DNA of 44,573 bases from positions 1 through 44,573 of the forward strand of contig NZ_JALHPR010000031.1 in assembly GCF_022842375.1 (NCBI RefSeq), given 5' to 3'. The notes beneath the pieces were generated by a model. It searched no databases and had not been told where the DNA came from. It was given only the letters and a program-made list of their open reading frames with translations. Shown here piece after piece: positions 17,718-27,600 of the stretch. Source of the DNA: Elioraea sp. Lineage in GTDB: Bacteria > Pseudomonadota > Alphaproteobacteria > Acetobacterales > Acetobacteraceae. Within the stretch, counting starts at the first letter, position 1. Every line of letters begins with the position of its first letter. The translations under genes and the position numbers were made by a program.

Positions 17718-20131
17718 GCCCGACCGGCGAGCAGGAAGGTGGCCATCTCGCCGGCACCTGGGACCCAGAACCGGCCGCGTGGGCGGAACATGAACCGCTC
17801 GCCGATCCGCGCATGCACGGCCTCGGTCAGCTGTACCGACCCTGGCGGGGCGGAGGCTGCCATCGCCTCGGCCGCGCGCACCGCCTCGCCCCAGATGTTG
17901 TAGGTGCGCGCCCCGGTGCCGACGGTGCTGCCGATCACCGGCCCCGTATCGATGCCGATGCGGAACAGGAGCGCGTGGTCGAGCGAGGAGAAGAGCTGCG
18001 CGCAACGCTCGGCGACATCGAGGCCGAGGCCCACGATCGCCTCCGCTGCCCCGTCCGCGCGGTTGCCGAAGCCATCGGCGACGACGACGCTGTCGCCCAT
18101 CACCCGCACATAGGCGATGCTGCATGCGGTCGCCGCATCCTCGACGATCCTCACCACCTGGTCGACCAGCGCGCAGCCGCCGGCCTGCGCCACGGGCTCG
18201 GCGAGGGCGAGGGCATCGGACAACCTCAGCACCATCACCGTGACGGCTGGAAACACCTCGGCCGCAAGACCGCGCTGGTCGAGCCTGCTGGCCGCCGCCC
18301 TGGCAGCGACCTCGCTGATGCGTTCGGGCGCGAGCGCACCGTTGCCCCGCGCCTGGGCTGCTGGCGGTGGCGGCAGCGGGACGGCTGGGCCGCCGCCGCC
18401 ACCGCCTGCTGCCTGCCGCACCAGGCTGGGCTCGGCGCGCGCAGCGGAAGGCCGCGCCTCGGAGGTCGTGAGGCGTGATGCCGCGATGCCGGCGATGGCA
18501 AGGGCGAAGCCGGTCGCCTGTCCCTGCGGCACCAGGGCCGTCGCGCGATCCTCGACGAGAAGCACGCCGACCAGCCCGTGCCCGCGCATCATCGGCACGA
18601 CGAGAACTTGCTGCGTGCCTGCCTCGGCGAGCAGCGACACGGCGAGTTCGGTCGTGCGCGGATCAGCCGCGGCGTTGGCCACCTCGAACGGGTCGCCGCG
18701 CATGATGGCCGCGAAGAAGCGCGGGTGCTCATCGCGCCGAAGCCGCTGGCCGGCGCCATGCACGCCAGCCGCCGTGTCATAGATGTCGTCGCACCGGAGC
18801 GAACCGCCATTGCCGGCGACCTGCCAGAGGCTTGCCCGGCGCGCCTGCAGCGTGTCGGAGAGCGCGCCCGTCAGCAACGCGAGGCCCTCGTCGCGCGAGG
18901 GATCGTACACCGAGGGCGCGCGTGCGAGCTGCGACAACGTCTGCACCTGGGCTGTCATCGTGCGCGTCCTGCGCTCGAGCATCCGTTCCATGCTGTCCGC
19001 CCTGAGGCCCTGGCGGATCAGCAGCACCGCGAGCCCGAGGGCCACGATCACCACGATCGCGCCGACCACCGCCGTCAACCGGCTGGTCGAGCCGACGAAG
19101 CCGACGAATTCCTCCTCCGGCGCGGTAATGAGGAGCGACCAGCTGCCGTCGCCCGCCTCGTTCATGCGCGCCCAAATGGCGATGTGCGAGGTGCCGTCGA
19201 TCGCGAAGGTGAAGCGCTGATGGCCGTTCACTCGCATCAGGCTGTAGGCGCGCAACAGCACGGGGTCGTTCAGCGCGTCGAGCCGCGAGCGAATGATCTC
19301 GCCACCCTGCTCGATCACCGCGCGACCAGCATCCGGATAGGCGACGACGCGGCCGTCACGGTCGACGATCATCGCCCGGCCGCTATGGCCGATCGACAGC
19401 GTGCGGAGGAAGGCGCTCAGCGCATCGAGGCGGATGTCGACGCCGAACACGCCGCGCAGCTCGCCCGCCTTGCGGAACGCGACGGAGGCGGTGATGCCGG
19501 GGGTACGGTCGGTGAAGAAGACGTAGGGATCGGTCCAGGCCACGCCCGGCCGCTCGACAGCGCCGGTGTACCAGGGGCGCGTGCGGGGATCGAACGTATC
19601 GGTCGGATCGTCCTCGCGCGCGATCTCGTTGTTGTCCCCGTCACGGCGGATCCAGGTGACACTGCGCGGCCCCGGCGCATTGTCGATCACCTTGGTGTCG
19701 ATGCCGCCCCGCTCGTTCCGCCGCTGCAGCACGTAGTTGCCATTGGGCGCGGCGAGGGAGACGAGGGCGATCGAGGGCACGTTGGCGAGCAGGTGCATCG
19801 CCAGGTTCTCGGCTGTCTGCCGCGTCGTGGCCTCGGCGATCGCGCCTTCGCCGTACACGGCATGGAGCAGCTTCAGCGCCCGCGCCGCAGGGTCGAGCCA
19901 CTGCGCGACCTGCACCTCGATTCGCTTCTCGAGGCCTGCCAGGACGTCGTCGGACAGCGCGAGCGCACCGCGGCGGTTGCTCTCATGGCTGGCGACCAGG
20001 AGGCCGATCACCGAGAGGAACAGCAGCGATGCGGCGACGATGGGTGCGATCACGCGGGTGAGCCGCCGTCGCGCCGCGCGGCGCTGCTCGGCGGGATCAA
20101 CCCCAAGATCAACGAGTTCGGCCTCGCTCAT
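17714..20131 (-). CDS. dCache-GAF sensor with degenerate class III cyclase domain
   Basis: This 805-residue membrane sensor has TM1 at about 27-47, a periplasmic dCache ligand-binding domain to about 350 (including RTRPWYTGAV and GVFGVDIRLDALS), TM2 at about 351-373, a GAF-like domain (about 400-545), a Gly/Pro-rich linker and a C-terminal class III adenylyl/guanylyl cyclase domain (about 615-800). In the cyclase domain the first metal Asp (usual F-x-D-I-x-G-F-T) reads VLRLSDALAL and is lost; the second metal Asp remains in VMGDSVVV. In YNIWGEAVRAAEAM the transition-state Asn and Arg are replaced by Arg and Glu. The domain is therefore probably inactive or altered. The ATG at 20131 is preferred to an upstream TTG with no ribosome site. 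It overlaps mlaE by ATGA. Confidence 0.87.
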   Translation of the reverse strand: MSEAELVDLGVDPAEQRRAARRRLTRVIAPIVAASLLFLSVIGLLVASHESNRRGALALSDDVLAGLEKRIEVQVAQWLDPAARALKLLHAVYGEGAIAEATTRQTAENLAMHLLANVPSIALVSLAAPNGNYVLQRRNERGGIDTKVIDNAPGPRSVTWIRRDGDNNEIAREDDPTDTFDPRTRPWYTGAVERPGVAWTDPYVFFTDRTPGITASVAFRKAGELRGVFGVDIRLDALSAFLRTLSIGHSGRAMIVDRDGRVVAYPDAGRAVIEQGGEIIRSRLDALNDPVLLRAYSLMRVNGHQRFTFAIDGTSHIAIWARMNEAGDGSWSLLITAPEEEFVGFVGSTSRLTAVVGAIVVIVALGLAVLLIRQGLRADSMERMLERRTRTMTAQVQTLSQLARAPSVYDPSRDEGLALLTGALSDTLQARRASLWQVAGNGGSLRCDDIYDTAAGVHGAGQRLRRDEHPRFFAAIMRGDPFEVANAAADPRTTELAVSLLAEAGTQQVLVVPMMRGHGLVGVLLVEDRATALVPQGQATGFALAIAGIAASRLTTSEARPSAARAEPSLVRQAAGGGGGGPAVPLPPPPAAQARGNGALAPERISEVAARAAASRLDQRGLAAEVFPAVTVMVLRLSDALALAEPVAQAGGCALVDQVVRIVEDAATACSIAYVRVMGDSVVVADGFGNRADGAAEAIVGLGLDVAERCAQLFSSLDHALLFRIGIDTGPVIGSTVGTGARTYNIWGEAVRAAEAMAASAPPGSVQLTEAVHARIGERFMFRPRGRFWVPGAGEMATFLLAGRA

Positions 20132-20179
20132 GCGCCGATCCTGCGCGCAGGCTGGCCGCCGAGGCAAGGCCGCGGGGAA

Positions 20180-20201
20180 GGGGGGGCTCGCCTGCCCCCC
20201 C
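20180..20201 (-). terminator. Terminator-like hairpin after the nuclease gene
   Basis: On the minus strand, 15 bases after the nuclease stop, GGGGGGGC and GCCCCCCC form a perfect 8-bp stem around a six-base loop; an outer CCGCGG pair flanks it. Only two T follow, so as an intrinsic terminator it is weak, but it probably reduces read-through into the cyclase-like sensor gene. Confidence 0.5.
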
Positions 20202-20215
20202 CAGCCGCGCCGCGG

Positions 20216-20835
20216 TCAGCCGATCAGGCTGTCGACCGCGTAGGTCGTGCCGCCGGCAGTGAGGAAGGCCACCCCGAAGAGAAGGTCGGTGCCCTCGTCG
20301 CCGTTGGCGAGATCGCTGTCCGCCACCTCGATGCCGCCACCGGCGAGTGCGGTGATCGTGTAGCCGCTGAGCGGGCCGTCATAGCGGGCCGTGTCGCGGC
20401 CGGTGCCCTGGAGAACGTCATCGCCCTCGCCGAGGCGGACGGTGGCGGTGGCGAATGCATCGAAGAAGCTCCGCGCGAAGCTCTCCGCCGCATAGGCCCT
20501 GCTTGCCGCCGTGATGGCCACGACATCGTCACCAGCGCCGGTGTCGATCGCAAAGAGGTTCGACCAGACCCGCTCGTTGCTGTCGGCACCGATGACGATC
20601 GCATCGTCGCCAGCGCCGGTCTCGATCGAGCCGCGCTTGCTGCCGTCGATCACGAGCGTGAGATCGGTGCCGCTGTCGCCGAGCGCGACATTGACGTCGA
20701 CCCAGCCCTCGATGGTGAGTGCCCCACCGGTGAAGTCGGTGATCGACAGCACCTTGATCGCGTTCCACGGGGCCTTGTGCGCGAGGGTCGCGGCGCCGTC
20801 GTCCCAGGTCAGGGAAACGAGCGCATCGTCGCCGT
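20216..20835 (-). repeat. Duplicated RTX-like C-terminal module, copy 1
   Basis: The 3' part of the nuclease gene encodes about 205 residues that align without large gaps to the end of the neighbouring 5'-nucleotidase, including identical blocks such as SLTWDDGAA, APWNAIKVL, DGSKRGSIETGAGDD and GADSNERVWSNLF. A stretch of over 40 bases near 20555-20600 looks identical in DNA to 24394-24440. Confidence 0.85.
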
Positions 20836-23800
20836 CGAGGGTCACGCCGTTGGCGAACGCCGCGCCGAACACGTCGACGTCGCCGTTCTCCTCGGCGAAG
20901 CGGCCGAGCGTATCGCCGGTGCTGTCATCGTCCGACGCGCTGTCCTGCGCCTCGTCGGTCGTCCCGTCGACATAGGAGAGGTTCTCCGCGGCGCCCTCCC
21001 ATTCCGTCGTGGGGCGGCCGGAGAAGAGGGCGGTCTGGAACAGCGCGAGGTCGAGGACCGCGCCATCGCCACCGAAGGAGATGGCAGCGACCGCGGGGTC
21101 ATGGTCGGAGCTGCGGCCGGGGTCGTTGACTGCCCACTGGCTGTTCACGTGGATCGGGTCGAACACCGTGATCGGGCGGAGCGCCGCGGTGACCAGCACA
21201 TGGTCGAGCACCTGGTGGTTGCCGTCGAACACGTACTCGTAGCGCTCGCCCTCGGCGAACTGCTCCTCGAACATGTTGAACATGATCTGCTCGCCCGCCG
21301 CACGCCCGGTAACGATGTCGAGCGCATCCTCCCAGTCGAACTCGTTGAGGTCGCCCAGCACCATCACGGCTGCGTTCGCGTCGGCGGCGAGGATGTCGGC
21401 GACGTACTGGTACACGACGGCCGCCTGGGCGACGCGCTGGTCCTCGGAACCGTTCACAAGCGGCTGGATCGAGCCGAACTGCGGCGACGATCCGCCCTTC
21501 GAGGACCAGTGGTTGTTGATGATGGTCACCGTCTCGCCGGCGAACACAAAGTCGGCGCGCAGCGGGATGCGCGTATCGAACCAGGCATTTCCGTCGGCAA
21601 GGTTGGGGTCGAGCACCTGCGCGACGCTGTCCTCGACCAGGGCGACACGCTCGGGATTGTAGAGATAGCCGACGCGGATGTTCCCGCCCGGCGCGCCTCC
21701 CGAAGTGTTGTTGGCGGGTGCGATGTCGAAGAACGCGTAGGTCGGACCGCCTGCCTCGGCGATCGCCTCGGTCAGCGCCTGATAGACGAGCGAGGCGTCG
21801 GTCACGCCATCGTTGTCCGGACCGGAATTGTCCTGGATTTCCTGCAGCGCGATGATGTCGGGCGTGTTCATCGCCGTGACGATCTGCTCGGCGAGCAGGT
21901 CGAACTTGGTGTCGGACGGATCGAGGTTCTCGACGTTGAACGTGCCGACCAGCAGCGTGTCCGCCGTGGCCTCGAGGGTGGTTTCCTCGCGCGCGAGATC
22001 GCCCGGCGTGACGGTGAAGGCCGCGGTCGCGAGCACCTCGTAGTTGCCGCGGCTGTCATAGTCCATCACGCCGACGACGGTGCCGAGGCTGTCGCCGACA
22101 TTGGTGCTGAACGTAAAGCTGGGCAGGATGCCGGTATCGGCCTGCACCTGGATGCGCTCCGGGTTGCCATCCGTCTCGGTCAGCGTCAGGCCGCCGCGGC
22201 TGTTCAGGTTGGTGGCGAAGTCACCGTCATCGCCGACCACCCAGGTCTCGCCCGGGTTGCCCGCGCTGTTGAACGACGGGGCGACCACGAGCGCGTCCCT
22301 GATCTCGACGCGCATGCCCTCGTGGCTCTCGTAGAAATCGACGCCGTCCTCGGTTGGGTCGTAGGTGGTGAATCCGTCATTGTCGATGATCTCGGTCGGC
22401 GGCAACCGCCCGCCCTCGCCGAGCAGGGTGGCTGCGGGCAGTGCGTTGCCGGTGCTGCTCACCGTGATCTCGGGCCCGTTGCCGAGCTGCGTGATGGTGA
22501 GGTGGCCCGCCGCGGAATTGCGCGCGAACTCGAGAACCGTCGCCGTGACCGTCACCGCATCGCCAGCGGCCACCGTGGGGCGGGAGCCGGTGAAGACGAA
22601 GATGCCGTCCGAGGTGGCGATGTTGCCGTCGCCTACGGGGTCCTGCATGTAGAACCCGTTGCTGTCGACCGCGGTGACGATGCCGGTGGTGGCGACGCGC
22701 TGGTTGACGAGCGGCGAGGTGTGGCCTGCGCCCTGGATCGTCATGATGGTGGCCGGGGTCGCGCCGCCGGCGCCGGGGCCGCCACCATCGCCGACGAGCG
22801 CGTTGGCCGCCCCTGGGGTGTTCAGCGCCTCGCCCTCGACCGGCGTGCCGGTGAAGCCCGTGATGCCGGCGAGGTCAAAATCATTCCGGACCCAGTCGGA
22901 CGCCGTGCCGGTATTCACGCCGTCCGGCACGCGTGAGGCGCCGCCGGGCGCGAAGCTCGACAGCCCGTCATAGTTCTGCCCGAGCACGACTGCGGCGTAG
23001 GTGAGATCGCCGGCGCCGCCATCGTTCACCGCGACGGCATCGATGATCTCGCCCCAGGGCGTGGCGTCGAGCGTGCCGTCGTTGTTGGTGTCGAGGTCGG
23101 TGCCGACGCTGCCGGTGAAGTCCTTCACCAGCAGCAGCGTGATCGTGCCGTTCTCGATCGTGTTGGCAGGCAGGGAGAAGAGGAGGAGGCCGTTCGCACC
23201 GGTCGTGCCGGTGATGGCGCGCACGCTGTCGATCGTGCCGGCAGAGGCCCCGCTGTCGCCCTCGATCTGCAACAGCGTATAGCCCGACAGCGTGGTGTTC
23301 GGGCTGGCGATGATCTCGATGTACTCGACATCGGTGCCCGCGGTCGAGGCGCTGAACTCGTTGATCAGCACCGGTGCCGGCGGCGCGTTCAGTACGCCGG
23401 GGGTGTTCTCGGCCTCGCCATCGACCAGCGTTCCGATGAAGCCAGGGATGCCGGCAAGGTCGAAATCATTCCGCACCCAATCGGCAGCCGTGTCGGTATC
23501 GGCGCCGTCGGGCACGCGCGAGGCGCCGCCGGGCGCGAAGGGAGCGCCGTCATAGGCAACGGTGAGAACCGGCGCGCCGCCATAGGTGAGGTCGCCGGCC
23601 CCGCCATCGTTGACCGCGATGCTGTCGACGATCTCGGCCCAGGGCGTGGCATCGAGCGTGCCGTCGTTGTCGGTGTCGAGGTCGGTTCCCGCGGCCCCGG
23701 TGAAGTCCTTCACCAGCAGCAGCGTGATCGTGCCGTTCTCGATCTCGTTGGCGGGAAGGGAGAACAGCAGCAGCCCGTTGCCGTCCGTCGTGCCGGCGAT

Positions 23801-23971
23801 GGCGATCACGCTGTCGATCGTGCCGGCGGCGGTGCCGCTGTCGCCCTCGATCTCGACCAGCGTGTAGCCGGTGAGCGCGGTGTTCGGCGTGCTCAGGATC
23901 TCGACGAACTCGACGTCCGTTCCGGCGGTCGACGCGCTGAACTCGTTGATCACGATGGCGATCGGATCCAT
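20216..23971 (-). CDS. LTD/ExeM-type secreted nuclease with RTX-like C-terminus
   Basis: This 1251-residue protein is probably an extracellular DNase/phosphodiesterase exported by type I secretion. The ATG at 23971 has GGGAGAA upstream; there is no signal peptide, and I see no cysteine. Order: two tandem lamin-tail-like domains (about 1-195 and 196-395, near duplicates starting VINEFSAS and LINEFSAS), an OB-fold region of the ExeM/NucH kind (YMQDPVGDGN), then an endonuclease/exonuclease/phosphatase domain (about 672-960) with GTFNVENL, IALQEIQD, NNHWSSKGG, LGDLNEFDW, LDHVLV and SDHDPAV. These include the metal Glu and the catalytic Asp and His residues of the fold. The C-terminus (about 1045-1251) has GAGDD and GEGDD turns of RTX type and is shared with the neighbouring 5'-nucleotidase. 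No transporter gene is in the window. Its likely job is to cut extracellular DNA for phosphate or carbon. Confidence 0.9.
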   Translation of the reverse strand: MDPIAIVINEFSASTAGTDVEFVEILSTPNTALTGYTLVEIEGDSGTAAGTIDSVIAIAGTTDGNGLLLFSLPANEIENGTITLLLVKDFTGAAGTDLDTDNDGTLDATPWAEIVDSIAVNDGGAGDLTYGGAPVLTVAYDGAPFAPGGASRVPDGADTDTAADWVRNDFDLAGIPGFIGTLVDGEAENTPGVLNAPPAPVLINEFSASTAGTDVEYIEIIASPNTTLSGYTLLQIEGDSGASAGTIDSVRAITGTTGANGLLLFSLPANTIENGTITLLLVKDFTGSVGTDLDTNNDGTLDATPWGEIIDAVAVNDGGAGDLTYAAVVLGQNYDGLSSFAPGGASRVPDGVNTGTASDWVRNDFDLAGITGFTGTPVEGEALNTPGAANALVGDGGGPGAGGATPATIMTIQGAGHTSPLVNQRVATTGIVTAVDSNGFYMQDPVGDGNIATSDGIFVFTGSRPTVAAGDAVTVTATVLEFARNSAAGHLTITQLGNGPEITVSSTGNALPAATLLGEGGRLPPTEIIDNDGFTTYDPTEDGVDFYESHEGMRVEIRDALVVAPSFNSAGNPGETWVVGDDGDFATNLNSRGGLTLTETDGNPERIQVQADTGILPSFTFSTNVGDSLGTVVGVMDYDSRGNYEVLATAAFTVTPGDLAREETTLEATADTLLVGTFNVENLDPSDTKFDLLAEQIVTAMNTPDIIALQEIQDNSGPDNDGVTDASLVYQALTEAIAEAGGPTYAFFDIAPANNTSGGAPGGNIRVGYLYNPERVALVEDSVAQVLDPNLADGNAWFDTRIPLRADFVFAGETVTIINNHWSSKGGSSPQFGSIQPLVNGSEDQRVAQAAVVYQYVADILAADANAAVMVLGDLNEFDWEDALDIVTGRAAGEQIMFNMFEEQFAEGERYEYVFDGNHQVLDHVLVTAALRPITVFDPIHVNSQWAVNDPGRSSDHDPAVAAISFGGDGAVLDLALFQTALFSGRPTTEWEGAAENLSYVDGTTDEAQDSASDDDSTGDTLGRFAEENGDVDVFGAAFANGVTLDGDDALVSLTWDDGAATLAHKAPWNAIKVLSITDFTGGALTIEGWVDVNVALGDSGTDLTLVIDGSKRGSIETGAGDDAIVIGADSNERVWSNLFAIDTGAGDDVVAITAASRAYAAESFARSFFDAFATATVRLGEGDDVLQGTGRDTARYDGPLSGYTITALAGGGIEVADSDLANGDEGTDLLFGVAFLTAGGTTYAVDSLIG

Positions 23972-23993
23972 CTGGCTTCTCCCGGCCACTTGG

Positions 23994-24022
23994 CAGTAAC
24001 GATATCGAAACACAATGGTCAA
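23994..24022 (-). promoter_or_regulatory. Candidate sigma-70-type promoter of the nuclease gene
   Basis: On the minus strand TTGACC (24017-24022) is followed 17 bases later by TTACTG (23994-23999). The -35 match is good and the -10 match is poor. It lies directly after the terminator of the upstream 5'-nucleotidase gene and 23 bases before the nuclease ATG, so a separate promoter is plausible here. Confidence 0.35.
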
Positions 24023-24026
24023 AGAG

Positions 24027-24048
24027 AAAGGGGGCAGAGGCCCCCTTT
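24027..24048 (-). terminator. Rho-independent terminator of the 5'-nucleotidase gene
   Basis: On the minus strand AAAGGGGGC and GCCCCCTTT form a perfect 9-bp stem with loop CTCT, and the transcript continues CTCTTT. It begins nine bases after the stop codon of the 5'-nucleotidase gene. The shape and T-rich tail fit an intrinsic terminator. Confidence 0.8.
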
Positions 24049-24056
24049 CCCTCGGA

Positions 24057-24672
24057 TCAGGCGAAGACTTCGTCGGCAGCGTAGGTCGTGCCGCCGAAGC
24101 GGAAGAAGGCGATGCCCGAGAGCGTGTCGGTTCCCTCGTCGCCGTTCTCCAGGTTGATGTCCTCGACCGAGAACCCGTCCTCGGTGGCGGTAATCACGTA
24201 GTCCTCGATCGCGCCCTCGTAGACCGCCGTGTCGCGGCCCGTGCCGGAGTAGTCGTCGTCACCCTCGCCGAGTTTCACCTCGACGGTGGCGAAGGCATCG
24301 AAGAAGCTCTGCGCGAAGCTCTGCGCAGCGTAGGCCTCGGTTGCCCCGTCGATGGTCACGCTGTCATCGCCGGCGCCGGTGTCGATCACGAACAGGTTCG
24401 ACCAGACCCGCTCGTTGCTGTCGGCACCGATGACGATCGTGTCGTCGCCCGCGCCCGTCTCGATCGACCCGCGCTTGGAGCCATCGACCGTGAGCGCGAG
24501 ATCGGTGTCGAGGGCGCCGAGGTTCACGTCGACGTCGACCCAGCCGGCGAGGGTGAGGGCTTCGCCGGTGAAGTCGCTCACCGTCAGCACCTTGATCGCG
24601 TTCCATGGTGCGGCATGCGTCAGCACCGCCGCACCATCGTCCCAGGTGAGGGAGATCAGCGGATCGTTGGCG
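24057..24672 (-). repeat. Duplicated RTX-like C-terminal module, copy 2
   Basis: This is the 3' end of the 5'-nucleotidase gene and is paralogous to the end of the nuclease gene. It contains GAGDD twice and GEGDD once and ends in a short Gly/Thr-rich strand with hydrophobic last residues, as in type I secretion signals. Confidence 0.85.
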
Positions 24673-27600
24673 AGCACCGAGACGCCGTTGGCGAAATCGG
24701 CCCCGAACACCGCGACGTTGCCGTCCTCCTCGGAGAGGCGGGCGAGGGGGCCGGTCGTGTCGTTGCCGTCGTCATCGGTGAGGGCGAGGCTCACGAGCCC
24801 GCCCGTCCACAGCAGCTCGGGACGGCCGGGGATCGTCGCATCCTGGAACAGCGAGAACTCGATCACGGCCGGTTCGCCGAAGTCGATCCCGTCGAGCACC
24901 GTGTCCTCGCGGAAGGCGAGGTTCTGGATGCGTGTATCGGCGTCGCGCCCCGTGTCCGCCGCGCCGAAGCCTTCGTCGGGCGTGGCAAAGAACGTTGCGA
25001 GATACTCGGCCAGGGCGTTCTGCTCGTAGCCGGGCACGTCGAAGCCGGGCGTGGAGGCGGGCGCGAACAAAGGCACGTCCGTCGTGCCAGGCACGCGCGC
25101 GGTGGTGAAGGGATAGCCATCGCCACCGCCGGCGAGGAAGTTCAGCGTGGTGATGTTGATCTTCGTCTCGGCCGGCACGATGAGAGCGCCGTCCTTCGCC
25201 AGGGCGAGGGCCGGTGTGCCATCCTCGCCGAGAATGGCGAGAGAGAGGATCCTGTCGCCCGCCGGCAGGCTCGTGTCGTAGCTGAAGGAGAGGCCACCGA
25301 CCTGCGGGAAGCGCCCGTTGGTGGTGCCCGCGTTCGCCACGCCATGCTCGAGCAGCGCGAGCAGGCCTGCTGCGGTGCTTTGCACGATCACGAGTGCGTT
25401 GTTGAAGGCGAGCGCCGTCTCGATGTCGAGTTGCGTCACGCGCCCACCCACCGGCGGCTCGGGACCATCGACGCCGAGCGGCAGGCCGATGCCGTCACGG
25501 ATGCCGCCGCCGTTCTTCAGCGACACCATCGGTGCGTCCGGCACCGTTCCTGGGGTATCGGCCAGGAACTGCTTCGCGGCGAAGAGGTTGGCGTCGGCTG
25601 TCAGGTTGCCGAAATTCGTCTCCTGGTTACGCACATCGCCGCGCAGGCCGTTGAGGAACACATCGGTGAAGCCGGCGACGTTGGCGAGCTTCTCGCCGAT
25701 GATCGTGTTCACCGCGTCGGTGAGCGTCTTCACCTGGCCGCCGAGCGTGCCGTCGGCGTAGGGGTTTTCCGCACCCCACAAGCCGGCGACCACCGCGTCG
25801 GTGGCGGCATAGGCGCCGCTGTAGTCGCTCGCCGTCGGGTCGGTCATGTTCAGGTCACCGACGATGATCACGCCATCAGCGTCGAAGGTGACGACGAGAC
25901 GGCCGAGGTAGTTGTACTGGCCATCCGTGTTCACCTGCAGCACCGGCAGGCCATCGGCGCCGGTCAGAACCAGCGGGTAGGGGTTCACCGCAACGTCGCC
26001 TGGCTTCAGTACATCGGACGGGTTCGCGAAGATCGCATCCGACCCGCCGCTGAGGATGATGTCGACGTTCGTGAGCAGGCCGGCGAGCTCCTGCTCGTTG
26101 CGCCAATCCTGGAGGTGACTGACGAGGATGATCTTGGTCACGCCCGCGGCCGTCAGCGCATCGATCTCGCCCTGAAGCTGCGACGCAAGCAGGGGCATGT
26201 TGTCGCCCGTCGCCCCGCCCTCGACCGTCACCGTGCCGGGGGAGGAAATGGAGGCGAGACGCTGCGTCGTGGCGCCCACGATGCCGATCGTCTCGCCGCC
26301 GACCTCCACCGTGGAGAACGGTGCGAGCTTGGGCTTGCCATTGGCCGGCAGGTTGGCCGCGATCGCGTCGCCCGAGGAGAGGTCGGTGATCGTGAAGGCG
26401 AGGCTGTCGAGCAGCGCGGCGGTGAAGCTGTCGGACAGGTCGGCATTGGCGAGGAAGTTCAGGTTCGCCGTGAGCGTGGGGTAGAGAGCGCCGATGTTGG
26501 TGATGTCGCCGAGCTCGAACAGGGCAGGGTCGCCCGACAGCGCGGCGTTGGCGGCGAACTCGATGATGCGCGCGATCTGCGCCGTGCCCTGGTCGAACTC
26601 GTGGTTGCCGATCGCCGACGCATCAATGCCGATGACGTTCAGGATCGCCTGGTCGATCGCGCCGGGGGTGAGGACGAGGCCGGTGAGGCTGCCGCTCGGC
26701 AGGCCGAGCAGCTCCTCGTACACCGCCTGAAGCGCGGGCTTCAGCGCCGCGGCGTTGGCGGGAACCTGGGCGTTGTACCAGGGCGAGGGGATCCAGTTGT
26801 CGCCGCCCGAGAGCTTCAGCGTGTTCGGCGCGTCATCGAAGAAGTCGAACAGGGCGGCCAGCCGCGGCGCATCGGCGATGGCGTTCGTGTTGCCCTCGAA
26901 ATCGGCGTGGTGCAGCAGGGTGAGGGTGAAGGTCTCCCCAAGGGCATAGGCCGTCGTCGTGGCCGATGCCTCGTTCGGCACGATGAGGGTCGCCGGCGTC
27001 GTCGCGGTTTCGGGGATGACGGTGATCGCCTCCGGCGCCCTGTCGCCGGCGGTCGAGAGGCTGCCGGCAAAGGTGAACTCCGTCGGCCCGTCCATGCGGA
27101 AGGCGAGGGTGGTGTTGGCGCGCTCAAGCCCGACGAAGAGGTAGTCATTGCCGCCCACCGTCGCGATCGCGACGCTCTCCGGCTCGACGCCCTTGTTGTC
27201 GTCGCGGTTTTCGTCATAGAGCGCGGGGAAGCGCGTCGCGATGATCTCGTCGAGCATGTTGCCGCTGTCGAACACGAGCTCGCCATCGGTGCTCCACACC
27301 GTGAAGCTCCGGCCGCCGAAGGCATAGATCGCGTCGAAATCCGTGTCGCCGTCGGTATCGCCCGTCGCGTTCGTCACCGTGAGGCGGCCAAGGTTCACGT
27401 TCTGCTTCAACGTTGCGGCATCGGGAAATACGGCCGGGTCGAGCTGGTAGGAGCCCGAGCCGACGCGGACCTCCTCGGTGAAGCCGGTATAGTCGCGCGC
27501 ATCGCCCTCGTTGGCGGTGATCAGGTACCCTGTGCCGCCGAACTCGGCGTAGACGATGCCGTCGGGCTGATACATGCCGAGGACGCGGTAGTTCTGCGGC

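Noticed and set aside
18578-22936. Plus-strand open frame of 1452 codons across the sensor and nuclease genes
   Set aside because: It spans two unrelated minus-strand genes and their terminator, which a real gene would not do.
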